Assembly (NCBI GenBank): GCA_036852015.1
Contig: JAANDG010000429.1
Coordinates: 62,001 to 126,000 of the forward strand
DNA length: 64,000 nucleotides
Source: Pelodera strongyloides
Lineage: Eukaryota > Nematoda > Chromadorea > Rhabditida > Rhabditidae
Reading direction: 5' to 3'
The notes beneath the pieces are model-generated. The model ran no database searches. It was given only the letters and a program-made list of their open reading frames with translations, and was not told where the DNA came from. The translations under genes and the position numbers were made by a program. Shown here in pieces: positions 36,077 through 47,800 of the stretch; position 1 is the stretch's first letter, and every line of letters begins with the position of its first letter.

Positions 36077-39000
36077 TGTTGTTGTTGTTGCCGGAAGCAG
36101 CCAGCGTGGCTGATCATCCTCGCGAGATGGGCTATAAGAGGCCTAAAAATGTTGCCACTTTCCCGCGGCTTATTCCATAGGTTAGTTGGAATCAGCGTCG
36201 TGGGGTGAGCGGGGCATGTAAAGAGGTGGTGGACGTCGTGGGGGTTGTTTGCACAATCTGGACAAGAATCTGGAACGCTGTCGTCAACACGATGGAGGTG
36301 GTGGTTCGTGAATCTGCTGTGACCGGAGCGGAGTTGGCTGAGGGTGCATCTGACGTTTCGCGGAAGGTCTACTTCTTCTTTGTGGATATCTGGTGGCGGT
36401 CTCCCCCCCCCCCCCCCCCAGGATGGCGGGTGGCTTGAGTGTTTGTTTTTCCTCGGCGACTGCTATGGTGTGGTCTGTGTCGGCGACTGCCTTTGCGCAG
36501 CTTGGGTTGGAGGCTCCTGCGATAGCTGCCATGACCGTGTTCTTGTGAGCCATGGGAGTGCTCGCTTTCATGTTGCGAGGCGGAAGGGGCTTCTGCAGGA
36601 TTCCGTGACAGGCGTGGCTCGGATCAGAGGAGCGAGCGAGGAATTGAGCGGAGAGCATGTCCAGATGGCTGCGGACTTGCATTATCTTTGCCTCTGAATG
36701 GAGGTGATCGATATCTGCCATTTTGTGGTTCCCTGTGATGGTTCTGAGGGCTGCATTCTGGGCACGCTGGATCGAGTCAATGGCGGAGGTGGAGACGAAG
36801 CTGGACCAGGCTGGGGCTGCATAGGCATACACTGCTTGGGAGATAGCCTTGTAGGTGAGGCGTAGCGTTTCCTTCTGGTTACCCCATGTGCTGCCTGCTA
36901 AGGCCTTGAGCACATTGTTGCGTTGGGTGATGCGGGCGCGACTCCCTGGCATGTTGACTGAATGTGAAATCGTGTCGTAGGTGACGCCCAGTATCTTGGC
37001 AGTGTTGACTGTAGGGACCAAGACGTTTCCAACGGTTATGTTGAGGGTAGTCCTGTACTCCTTGCTGAACGGCGTGAGGAGATCAGTTGGCTTTTAGCAG
37101 GGGAGATAAGAGTTGCGCGTCTTCAAGAAGTCTTCAATTGCTGGAAGGCAGCTCGAAGATGGTCAGCCGCAGCCGAGATGGTGGGTTCAGAGGCCCATAC
37201 GGTTATGTCGTCGGCATAGGATATGACCTTGACCTTGTGTTGGTGGTGTCCGGGAGGTCCTTCAGGTATAAGTTGAAGAGGGCAGGTGATAGAGCGCTAC
37301 CCTGTGGAACCCCGCTTCGGATTTGTCCAGCTTTGGAGGTGGCTTCTCTGAAGGTGATCTGTGCTGTTCTGCCTCTGAGATAGGTGGCCAGCCACTTCTT
37401 GGCGTAGTCGGGGGTGTCCGTCTTGAGCACCAGGTCTGTGAGCTTGTGGATGTCGAGGCTGTCGAAGGCCTTCGACATGTCAATGGCCATGATGACGGTG
37501 CGACTGGCTGGTTTCTTTTGGTTAAAACCTTCTGCGATGTCCTCGGAAAGAGTGTGAAGCGCAGTCGTGGTTGATCTACCGGAGGTGAAACCGTGTTGGT
37601 GAGCCGCTGGTTGCATGTGTGGTCTTATGACTTCCAGGAGGAGACGTTCCATTATTTTGGCAATGGGTGATAGCAGAGAGATTGGACGGTATTCCGAGCC
37701 GTTCGTTGCTTCTTTGCCTGGCTTCAGGAGGATGATGGATGATTTCCATATCATCGGTATCCTGCAGCTTCTGAGGGAGTCGTTGGTGGGTGACTGCGGC
37801 TATGCCTCGTTTGCCCAGATGATGGAGCATGACGGGTGCGAGTCCGTCAGGGCCGATGGCACGCGATTTCTTGGCTCTCCTGATGGCCGTTCCGACTTCT
37901 GTTGTTGTGAAGTCTTCGAAGTCTTGAGTGGACAGTTCTTGAGTGTGTCTGCGTATTTTTATGTTGCCCTTGTCCGTGGAGTATTCAACGGGTCGCGTGA
38001 AACCTCTGTTGAAGCAGTTGGCGATGTTGTTGGACTCGGTGACCATATTGTTGCCAAATTCGACCGCGCAGTTTGGTGGAGGTCTGCCCTTGTCGTTAAG
38101 CATTTTGATGGTCTTCCAAAGCTTGTTGGCGTCACGTTTCGGGTCAAACTCCTCCATGAGCTGTCTCCATGTGTCACGTTTGTTTTTGTCGGTTGCCCTT
38201 CGGATCTTGATGTTGAGCGAGGCGATGTCCGGAGAGGAGGGGTCGTCTTCTCTGAGAGCGTCGCGTTGGGCCATCCAGTCGAGAATCTCCGGTGAGAGCG
38301 CCGATACCATTTTGTGTACTCAACCGCGAGGTATAGAGCTGGTGGCTGCAGATTGCAGGATCTTCCGTAAGAAGGGCTCAGCTTGTGGGGCGGGTAAGCT
38401 AGGGATAGGGTAGGCCGCGAGTTTTTCTTCCACCAGTCTCTTGAAGCGTATCCAGACAGCCTTGCCAAAGTTAGCGAAGGTCTGGTTGCGGTGTGTTCGG
38501 ATGTACTTGGAGCCGACGAGCTCGGTGATGATGGGGAGGTGGTCGGAGCTACCCGAGGTGATGGTCTTCCAGTTGACTTGAGGGAGGAGTTCAAGAGCGC
38601 ATGGCCGGAGATTGGGCGACCGTTGGAGGGATGCGTGTTGGGCAGTCTCGATTCAGCTGCGAGGTCGTGTGCATGATGGCGTCAGCGATAACGGTGCCCG
38701 GGGTCTTAGTTGCTGGAGTACCAGGAGGTCGTGGGCATTGAAATCTCCCAGCACTATTGAGTTATCGCTGTTGCGTAGGAAGTGAGAGATGTCAACCTCG
38801 TATCCCGGAGCGCATGCGGGTGGGATGTAGATGTTTGAGATGGTAAGAGGTTGTCCTTTAGCATCCGTAACGAATTGTGAGAGACTCCAGATGGGCGTCA
38901 GCAGGTGAGGAATAGTAGTTCAACGCCGGGCTTATTCCTGTTAGAAGGCCTCCACCAGGGTTGGGTCCATTGCGATCCTTGCGTATCAGAGCGTAACCTG

Positions 39001-39676
39001 GTAAGACCGGCGACTTCGACCTTGCAGATAGTTCGGTTTCCTGTAGAACAACGATGTCGATTTTCCTGCGAGTGAGAATGTCGAGGATCTCCGTCGTTTT
39101 GCCGGCGATACCGTTGCAGTTGTATTGAAGGATTCTGATGTCCGAAGGGCCGCTGTTGGAGGAGTTGCAAGAGACGTTTGCTCCCTTTGACCGCGAGGTC
39201 TTAGGGGCTGTGACAGGTGTCGGAAAAGCGGGTATGATGCCTGATATAGTTGGGACCGGCGGTGTGCGAGTGGGGTGAGCGCAGGATGGACAGGCGAAGG
39301 TTGCCTGGGTGTATTGTGACACTGACTGCAACCCGCTGCAGATGCTTTTGGTGTGGACCCAGTTGAGACATGTTGAGCATTGCACGCAGTTGGTGTTAGC
39401 TTTGCGTTTGCATGTGGTGCATAGTCATGTTGTTGTGGTTGGGCCTGGATTTTCTTCGACGCCTCCGGCTTGAAGGAGAAGTAATCGGGACAGACCAGCC
39501 GGATCGGGCTGTCCCTTAGTAGAAAAAATGGGTGGCGAGGAAAGGGGAGGGTGAGGGTGAGAGTGATCTCGCGATTGATCTTCCGAAACTGGTGTCCGGA
39601 GTAGGTGGGTTGATGTCCTTTGCAGTCCTTGGACTGTCGTGCTGCACCGCGTGAAGGCGGACATCGTCGTAGCACG
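36077..39676 (-). mobile_element. Full-length LINE copy 2, minus orientation, tail to tail with copy 1
   Basis: Inverted copy of the same element, from its (TTG) tail complement at 36077 to its 5' end at about 39676, bounded by a 12-bp target duplication. It is highly similar to copy 1 but carries its own indels and a 17-C tract at 36403-36419 next to an insertion absent from copy 1. With copy 1 it forms an inverted repeat of 7.2 kb with only 25 bp of spacer. Confidence 0.93.
39440..39469 (-). other. 2A-like motif of LINE copy 2, with Asp-to-Gly change
   Basis: GGC replaces GAC in the otherwise conserved core. The Asp is part of the invariant motif, so skipping is expected to be lost. Confidence 0.8.
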
Positions 39677-39688
39677 CCATGTCGGGCT
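39677..39688 (+). repeat. Target-site duplication of LINE copy 2, right
   Basis: CCATGTCGGGCT, followed by CACCCAGGCCGGCGG of the original target. Confidence 0.9.
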
Positions 39689-40475
39689 CACCCAGGCCGG
39701 CGGTAAACCCTGATGATCCAACTATATCGATGTCAGCATCGGAGGTTGGTGGCTTTATATTTTTATATATTGTGTATAATGAATAATACGACTATTCGCT
39801 TTGTAGTTGTTTTCTGACGTCAGTGCGCCAGGCGGGCCAGGCCCGATCTGGGTGGGCCGCCACACCTGCGCCCACCCGTTTTTGTAGGCCGCGCACTTGC
39901 CAAAGTTTCGCGATGTCACTTTCATTGATATTTTAGCGTGCTGATTGGTTGTTGGATTCTCTTCGCAAGAGTTCCTCGACTGCGACTACCAAACGGAAAT
40001 TCAAACCGGAAAATATTGTGAGCATTATTCGAGATTTCATTTTGGACATTAATTATCCGCATATCTGGGGCGCAATGAAGTTGTTATTAATCGTATGATT
40101 TATATGTATTGCGATTATTCATAAGTATTCCTACGCGCATAACTTGTGTATGTTCAAATAGGCATCAATTTTGTGTGTATATTGTAGATAATTATTGTTG
40201 TGCAGCTTCCTGCTTCCTATACTTATGTTTGTTATTTACATAAATTGGAGGTTCCAGATTAGAAATGTGAGAAACCGTGAATTGGGCAAACAAAGCGGGT
40301 GTCGTATGCGAAGGATTTTTCCATCTCTGATTGCCTCGGTAAGTTGATTTTAGTTTGTTTCAGCTGAAAGGAAAGCCGGTATGTCTAATCATACGGCGAA
40401 CTGATACGGTAATTAGTTGCATTGCCTAAAAAGGGAAAAGAAAATGGCCGGCACAATGGATCTTACTCGCTCATT

Positions 40476-40622
40476 TTAAAGCAGCCGGTTTTTGAAAGTC
40501 GGACGCTTCTTTCCGATGGACTATATGCAAATAGCGGCGCGTACCACACACTGCGCAGCGCGAACATGTAAGCATGCAGTTGTTCAGTATCAATTGGAAA
40601 ACCAGCCGTTATCTCGCTTTAA
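40476..40622. repeat. Family A element, diverged copy 4
   Basis: TTTTAAAGCAGCCGGTTTTTGAA at the left and AAACCAGCCGTTATCTCGCTTTAA at the right. It shares its right TTAA with the next element. Confidence 0.7.
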
Positions 40623-41034
40623 AGGGTCAGGCCCATTTCAAATGACCCCTATTTGTGATGATTCCGTCTGATTCTCCATATCAAATATAGTAGGGTACGA
40701 TATTTTGCTAATTTTCAAGCGCAAAAATCACGCAGTATTCATCAATTTACTATTGCCAGTCATACCCAACTTTCTACCGCAGTTGTCACGCCCCTTCGCG
40801 CTAATTGGGCAATATGCTCTATTGGGCGTGGCAATTGCGATTTTGGCCAATCAGCGCGAATGGGCGTGCCAACTGCGATAGATAGTTGGGTATGACTGCC
40901 CACGGTAAATTGCTGAATAGTGTGTGAATTTTGCGCTTGAAAATTAGAAAAATATTGCATCCTACTATATTTGACATGGAGAATCAGATGGAATCATCAG
41001 AAATAGGGGTCAGTTGAAATGGGCCTGACCCTTT
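40623..41034. repeat. TTAA-flanked 0.41 kb palindromic element (AGGGTCAGGCCC)
   Basis: AGGGTCAGGCCCATTTCAA and TTGAAATGGGCCTGACCCT are inverted termini with TTAA on both sides. The whole element is an imperfect palindrome, including GTCATACCCAACT and AGTTGGGTATGAC near the centre. It sits just upstream of exon 3 of paralogue 2. Confidence 0.9.
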
Positions 41035-41558
41035 AATGAAATTATTCCAGAAAACACGCCATCTGCGGTTGTGCACCCGTTCGAAGTGCAACGGGATGGT
41101 TTCTATTGACGAGTAAGTAAGTAACTCAGACCACGAAAAGAAAAAGCTAATCATGTTTGGAAAAAAACCTACGCTATGTCGATGGAAATAACATCTTAAC
41201 CTAACGTTTATTACGAACAGAAAAATGTGCAAAATATGCGCCACGCCCCTCTGCGCTGCACCTTTTCTGCGGATTCGGTTGATATTACCCGGTACTCTTT
41301 TTTTATAATAAAAAGTACCGCGTAGGTTTTGTCAATGTTAGACCACCATCAGTGATGGAATTGAGTGGTCAATACGCCTCAGTTCTGGTTCACCAATTCT
41401 GTCTGTCAATGCTGTTTACACTGACTGCCGTCTGGCGTTTATTGGTACTGAATACTGACCATTCAAATATTTCCTCGGAACAGAAAGTCGCAGGGAAAGT
41501 CGCCGAAAGAGACGGAAGACGGAAGTTCCCCGGGGAATTTAGTGGTGAATATTATTAT

Positions 41559-41700
41559 AAAGGTTTATTGATAAAAACCGACAAGTACAAAATAACAAGG
41601 TAAGCGAGAAAATAATAACCAGGTCCCACAGAGTAAAGGGTTCAAGTCCTTTACTACTTACGGGGAACATTAAATTAAATTTAAAATAACTACGAATACA
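41559..41700 (+). repeat. Dispersed repeat, copy 1
   Basis: AAAGGTTTATTGATAAAA ... ACCAGGTCCCACAGA ... GGTTCAAGTCCTTTAC ... TTACGGGGAACAT ... ATAACTACGAATA is shared with 49826-49938. Confidence 0.75.
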
Positions 41701-42033
41701 AATAGTAGATACATTGAAAACGACCATTATACATGATATTATGAAGTAACCGAAATAAATTAAATTAAATTAAATTCAATAGCACAAAAGTCACAATAGT
41801 AGCGTAACACAATCAAATCACAATCAACAACATCAAATATCAATATGTCGAATCTGTCGTATGTTTGGATCCTGATTTTACTAACCAGTCTAACACATTA
41901 GCTTTTCACTTTCAGGCACTTCACGGCGAGGAATGGACGTCGTTTGGACGTGACTGTTCCGCAACTTCCCGAAGCAACCATCCTTCCATCATTGAAGGTA
42001 TATCTTCAGATTGAAACAATGTGTGATGTACAT

Positions 42034-42112
42034 GGTGTGTGTATGTGTTTGTGCGCGCGTGTTTGTGTTTGTGTTTGTGTGTGTGTGCGCGTGTGTGTCT
42101 GTGTGTGTAGAG
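42034..42112. repeat. TG-rich microsatellite
   Basis: Interrupted GTGTGT run within the intron after exon 4 of paralogue 2. Confidence 0.9.
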
Positions 42113-42160
42113 AAGTTGGATGTAAGTCATGCGCCGTACGTGTGAGTCTCACAACCATGG

Positions 42161-42222
42161 TATACATAGGATGTGCTTATCATATGCAAATTTTCCAAAG
42201 AGGCTAGCATTTCGCTTTAAGT
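42161..42222. repeat. Family B element, right-end fragment
   Basis: TTATCATATGCAAATTTTCC and GGCTAGCATTTCGCTTTAA match the right arm of 15478-15653. Confidence 0.8.
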
Positions 42223-42370
42223 TCGGCTTATGTCGATATTTACTTTAAAAAGTGGCAGTTGGCAATTATTTTATCAATGATATCTGTTGATTTAGGGTTT
42301 GAACGGTTCTGAACGTATTCGTGATCTGCTTAATACTTCGGGCATTCATCCACCGGTGAGTGAAACGTCC

Positions 42371-42545
42371 GTAGACGTGTGCCGCGCGTTTCTCGCCCAC
42401 GCGAGATCGTTGTTTTGCTCCTTTGATATGTGCCGCGCGTTTCTCGCCGCGTGAGATTGTGATTTTGATCCTTAGACGTGTGCCGCGCGTTTCTCGCCCG
42501 CGCGAGATCGTGGTTTTGCTCCTTTGATGTGTGCCGCGCGGTTCT
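42371..42545. repeat. GC-rich tandem repeat of about 50 bp, 3-4 units
   Basis: Each unit reads GTGCCGCGCGTTTCTCGCC..., most then CGCGAGATCGTGGTTTTG-like, then CTCCTTTGATGTGTGCC. The GCGCG and CGCGC parts can pair within a unit. Confidence 0.8.
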
Positions 42546-43268
42546 CCTCGGCGTTCTTTTTGTGAACGCAACGCGAAGGATAGCCGGAAAAATATTGATA
42601 TTTCTCCAAACTCGCGCTCAAGGGATTAACAGCGTCAGCGAATTTCTGTGCGTGAATTTTCAAGCAGCGGCTTAAAAACTAAACCCAGCACTGTGAACTC
42701 ATGTAGCTCGCAAAGTATATGCATCTTGCTTTGGGAATTATACCCCGTGCACAGTATATTCATACAGTACCCCTGCAGTTGATGAGGGTTGGTTGATGAT
42801 TACGGTATAAGTTGATTTCTCGATGTGCCTTCCCGATTATGTATTGCGATGTTTGCTTGCAGCATTTCGACGAGGTCCAGTATTTGCAACTGAGCGACGA
42901 TATGCTTTTCTGCTATGCCCTCAGCCCGCATCGTATTGCTGTCTACGACTTTATGGATATTTGGTATAAGGTACTGTAGTCTATCCTTTTATACTATACT
43001 TGTTTGTTATGCAGTTCTTTACGGTCTCGGAGGGAACTTGTTCGGTTCAGGGGGAAGGGGTGATGACGTGTTTCGGTGAACAACTTTATGATGTGATTCC
43101 CTTTCGCGGACACGTTTTTCATATCTCCTGGATGTTGCCCGAAGTCGTCGAGCAATTTGAAACTGCTCGCCGAGTGCTCAGGACCTCTGCGGAACAAGTC
43201 AGAAGCACCTCTGGAACTGAAACAGTGCACTGTACCCCTTGCATAAAGGTGCGCCAGCATCTGAAGCT

Positions 43269-43445
43269 TGGAGCGAAATACCGGCCGGTTTTCGAAACAC
43301 AGCAAGTACACTAGCATTCTTATGTTGCTTATGCAAATGAACATAAATTATAATAAAAAATCGAGCTAAATTCGAGCAAATTAGCATAATTACGTAGAAA
43401 TTCAGTTGTCCACGGTGTAAGTTTCAAGAACCGGTGGCCAACGTA
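43269..43445. repeat. Family A element, copy 5
   Basis: GAGCGAAATACCGGCCGGTTTT at the left, typical interior; the right end (AAGAACCGGTGGCCAACGTA) is decayed. Intron of paralogue 2. Confidence 0.82.
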
Positions 43446-44549
43446 TTACGTGTTAAAAGGTTTATTTATTTACTTTTACTTTTTTTCCATTTTAGTACTC
43501 GCATTGTAGCCTGCTGCCTTTCGCGTACAGTGATGGTAAACAACCGGTGTCCATTACATTGACAATCCAGGATGGGGATTGTCCGAAGCCGTTATATACT
43601 CTTGTTTTAGTAAGAATTTTATGTTTTCTTTTGTAGCTTTGGCCTAGTGACAAGTGTTTCTTTTTCACCGTTGTGTTAGGAACTAAGTAAATTGATGTTA
43701 TCTGCTTTTAATTAAATTGAGTGATCCTGTGTCTTGTATGAATGCCTATTTTATCTGTTTTTCTACTTTATTTGATGTCTTCTGTGTATATTGTTGTACA
43801 TGTTGAGTTATGTTAAATTTTATGTGTTTGCTTCTTTTTACTCAAGTTACTATGTTCAAGTTTTTACTCAAATTACACTTTACTTAGGCGCGGTATTTAT
43901 AAATTCGTTCTCTACCACTTATCTTTATAAGGGTTGAACGCTTCCATGAATATTAGATTTTTAGCTTCTTTCTTTATATCCAATTTTGAACCTGATATTT
44001 TGCAGTATTATACATATCTTCTTTTAATGCATATTATTTTATTTCCTTTCTGGGCTTTCATTGTAATATTGATTCATTACGTATTACAAATTGTATATAT
44101 TAGATTTTGATTTTGTTACAGTTTATATTCTCTGGATTTTAATTATGTTTATATTTGAAGTATTTATTGTATGTTGTAGTCATTTTTTTCGTTCTGCATT
44201 TTCTTCAATTTGTTTTTTGCTCCTTTTTCAGTTTTACAGTATTTTATCCTAGAAAGAGCTCGTTATATTTTCCATTAGATTTGTTAGAAATCCTTTTCTG
44301 CATATATTTATTCGTAGTTGTATAGAAGTTGTATAGTTGGGTTTATTGATTTGATTATTAATTCTTGTATTTTTATTCGTTTTTATTCACTTATGGTTGA
44401 TGATGTTCTCATGATTTCTTTCATACTTTATTGCTTTAACTTTCTTTTGTAATGTTGCTTTAATAAAACTTACAGAGGTTATTGTGGAACTGAGAACTGC
44501 CTGTGAGAATAACAGATGATAAGACGCTATTTCATACTTGGCCATTTCT

Positions 44550-44707
44550 ATTATCATTATTATTATTATTATTACTATTATTATTTATTATTATCATTAT
44601 ATTATTTGTATTATTATTATTGTTATTATTATTATTATTATTATTATTTGTATTATTATTTTATTATTACATATTTTATTATTATTATTATATTATTATT
44701 ATTATTT
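44550..44707. repeat. TTA/ATT microsatellite
   Basis: About 155 bp of nearly uninterrupted ATT triplets. The Tyr-, Ile- and Leu-only open frames here are artefacts of it. The rest of 43610-44865 is AT-rich and shows no gene. Confidence 0.95.
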
Positions 44708-44856
44708 TGCATGTATTCTATTAGGACGGATAACAATAAGCAACGCTTATTACGATATTTGATTCGATGCTTTTGTTCTATGTAACCGTGTTCATTCGCG
44801 CTGACATTGAGTCCAAATTTTTGACGCTAATTGATTTTGACTCGTTGAATTGATCA

Positions 44857-44865
44857 TGTTTTCAG
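44857..44865 (+). promoter_or_regulatory. Probable trans-splice acceptor of flad-1
   Basis: TGTTTTCAG ends 9 nt before the chosen ATG (44875) with no upstream coding exon. Confidence 0.65.
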
Positions 44866-44874
44866 GGGAATGTT

Positions 44875-47800
44875 ATGAGAAATCTTGCTACTTCTTTGCT
44901 ACGAAAAATGTCCACTTATGGCTCGACTACGCCACGAAAGACTGCCGCGATAATTGGTTGGTTTTAGTGACTTATACTAACTCATATTCTACCGTAATTA
45001 CCATTTGGTATTCTCTGTGTGCTATATTTTATTAAAGCGAAATGTCTCACTTGATAAGCTGCATAATAGTGCTGGTGTACTAGATGTGTTTCAAAGTATT
45101 TCGCTTTAATAGTCAGCAACAAGTACTGCACTACTGCTGAGGTACGGTAGTTGATACAAGTATGGCTCAAGTTGTGGACTTGTAGGGTTTTGTTCCGGCA
45201 TAAGTGCATACTGAGTGTTATTGTTCTCGTTGTTCAGTAATCGGTGATGAGATCCTGAAAGGAAGTACTGTGGATAGTAACTCGCACTTGTTATGCCAAC
45301 GGCTACACAAGCTAGGAGTGGTCGTTAAACGGGTATGCTAATTGTTTACTGATTTCCATAATGGATCATGGATCGGATTATTTGAGTACTGTAGATAATC
45401 TGAAATGACTTGGAATTTACTTACATACATATTGTATAGATTGAATACCTCGACTCAAACGAACAGTAGCGAATGGTGGAATATACGCAATGCCATTACG
45501 GCCTTTACGGGAAATTGGGCCTCTGGTAAGTCGGGTATTATTGCGAGCGAGCGAGTTTTAATAATATTGAATTGTAGATTTCCGTGATCGGCGACGAGGT
45601 GTCCGTAATCGCCTCAGAGATCAAGGCTCTGCATCCCCACCACGATTGGGTGTTCACTACTGGAGGAGTCGGGCCCACCCACGACGATAAGACATTTGCA
45701 GGTACGCTTGCTTAAAGCGGTATGGGACGTGGTTTTTGAATTGACAAGTGCTTTCTTATCATTCCCCATATATTATATGACTCATTTATGTTCCATTATG
45801 TGCCGAAAGTAATTAGTGAATAGTACATAAATTTGCATGTAATACATTGTGTTTTCGAGGGTACGTTTCCCGAAGTAGGGACCATGCCGGCTGTGATAAC
45901 AGATGACGTACTCGATGTGTTTCAAAAACCGGCCGGTATTTCGCTTTAATAGTCAGCAACAAGTACTGCACTTCAGCTCTTGCGACTGCATTTGGTGATC
46001 ATCTGGAAGTGAGCACTGAGATTGTGAACGCGGTAAAGAGACTTGGACGCAAGGCGGCAGAATCTACAGCTTTTGTCGAGAAGTTGTCCACTGTGGGTAG
46101 CTTTCTGTATGAGAATTCAGATATCGCTTTACGTTAGGCTTAGGCTTAAGTTTCCGCTCCCCGTAATTAGTGAAGGGTGGAGTTTGTCCTAAGCTAATTA
46201 GTTAGTCTACTGACAACTTGCGAATGTAGTCTTGCAAGACTGAAACATTGAGTATAGGTTCCCAGTAAAAAGTGAAGGCGGACCGGGACGGAGACGTGTA
46301 CTCAAGAATTCGAGTCTAAACCGTGACGGAGACGTGACGGAGACGTGACGAAGACGTGTACTGAAGAACCCCTTTGGTTTGTAATAGTTGTTTCCCAGTT
46401 TAGGTTCCCAAGTCGTCTTCACTAATGTGGGGTCGGGATCCCAATTCCGGAGAAAAGGGACTTTTCCCAGTGATTCGGATCGAGAATGTGATCGCCTTTC
46501 CCGGAGTGCCGAGGTTCTGTGAGCAGGCTTTTGATAATATACAGGTGAGCGGATAGGGGTTTCAGATAAAGCCTTGTTAGCATAAGCTCTAAACTCTGAG
46601 CTTTTCCATGGTCCCTAAACATTATGCGCGTGAAAATGTGTAGTAAAAGGAAGCAGGGACTGACCTGGAGCCGTTTTAACATCAGCTTATTCTTATGTTA
46701 GTGGTTAGCTACAATATGTGATTATGTCAGGGACTTTTAAATCAATCCCTGAATGTATTACTATCATATTCACATTTTTTATTTAGGAGGAATTATTCCC
46801 GTCTTCTGGTTTCCGACCGCTCTTCTCGGAAACTGTCTACGCAAATATTCATGAATTTGGATTTACGGATAAGTTGACCGATGTGGCGTCGAAATATGAT
46901 GGAACGGTACAGATTGGCAGCTACCCAGTTGTGGATAATGAGTTAGTGATTATGGTATTTTTGTGGTGTACTGTAGTTAGTAAGACGGACTACTGTAGCT
47001 ATAGTTTGTGGGCTAACTTATCCTCTAATGAGGTAATGAGTAAGTGATTACGGTCTTATTGTGGTGTACTGTAGTCAGAATGAGTGCTGTATTCGGCTTT
47101 CAGTTACTACAAGACCCGGTTACTAGTGGAGAGCGAGAATGCACAGGACGGAGAGAATGCAGTACAGGATCTAAGGAACATTTTAGGAGGTTGGTTCTTT
47201 TAGTTTGTACAGCTTACAGTACATGGACAGCTATCTGCCTTTCCTTGCCTTACCGGCCGGTTTTTGAACCGCATCTCAAGTACTTGCATTCCTATGCATT
47301 TATGCAACGGGGTCTAATTGGGGTCTAATTTTTACTCTAATTTATGCTCATTTGCATATGCTGCGTAATAAAGCAGTTGTAAGCAGTGTTTCAAAAACCG
47401 GCCGGTATTTAGCTTTAATATGGAAATGAACGCAATATGCTGCATGACGGTTTGTTCGCTACGGTTCTTCGTCGGTCTGGTGTGCATATTTGTGGTATCA
47501 GTTACTTGAAGCTGATGCAATACCGTTTGTTTATTAATACATACCGGCCGGTTCTTGAAACGCATCGTGGACACCTGCATTCGTGTGCAGCTTATGAAAA
47601 TGGACATAAATTAGAGTAAAAATCGAGCTAAATTAGAGTAAATTAGCATAAATACGTAAGAATTCAGTTGTGGACGGTGACTTTCAAAAACCGGTCGTTA
47701 TTTCGCTTTAATATGTATGTAAATGAACGCAGTTTGTTCGCTAGGGTTCTTCGTCGAACTGGTGTGCATATTTGTGGTATCAATGAAACTGAAGCAGTAC

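Larger units (their letters stand above)
36132..39721 (-). pseudogene. LINE polyprotein, copy 2, broken
   Basis: The 2A position reads AGGVEENPGP: the Asp is Gly. A stop lies four codons after it (TTTT then stop), before the PHD finger LCTTCKRK / CSTCLNWVHTKSIC, whose cysteines are all present. PHD and endonuclease share one frame here, unlike copy 1. The endonuclease frame is lost near 38870. Reverse transcriptase blocks (EYRPISLLSPIAKIMERLL, AIDMSKAFDSL, SGVPQGSALSP) are open without the TAG of copy 1. YADD is again one frame away. The C-terminal frame stops at 36134-36132 in the homologous alignment, though the poly-C tract disturbs it. Confidence 0.88.
39937..43609 (+). pseudogene. Truncated tandem paralogue of the unrecognised gene (paralogue 2), 8 exons
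   Basis: Exons: 39937-40017, 40258-40338, 41051-41112, 41916-41997, 42296-42355, 42863-42970, 43015-43248, 43496-43609. Lengths 81, 62, 82, 60 and 108 nt equal exons 2, 4, 5, 6 and 10 of paralogue 1, and the protein blocks align (IFPSLIAS with IFPSFVAS; RIRDLLNTSGIHPP with RIRELVNTAGIDPP; DDMLFCYALSP with DDILICYCCSP). Counterparts of exons 7-9 and of exons 14-19 are absent, and no start exon is seen between the LINE pair and 39937. The 274 remaining codons are open in consistent phase, so it may still be expressed or may be a young pseudogene. The last exon ends in TTA|GTAAGA with no onward exon before flad-1. Confidence 0.7.

Noticed and set aside
44503..44785. Three overlapping open frames made of Tyr, Ile and Leu
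   Set aside because: They are translations of an ATT/TTA microsatellite.
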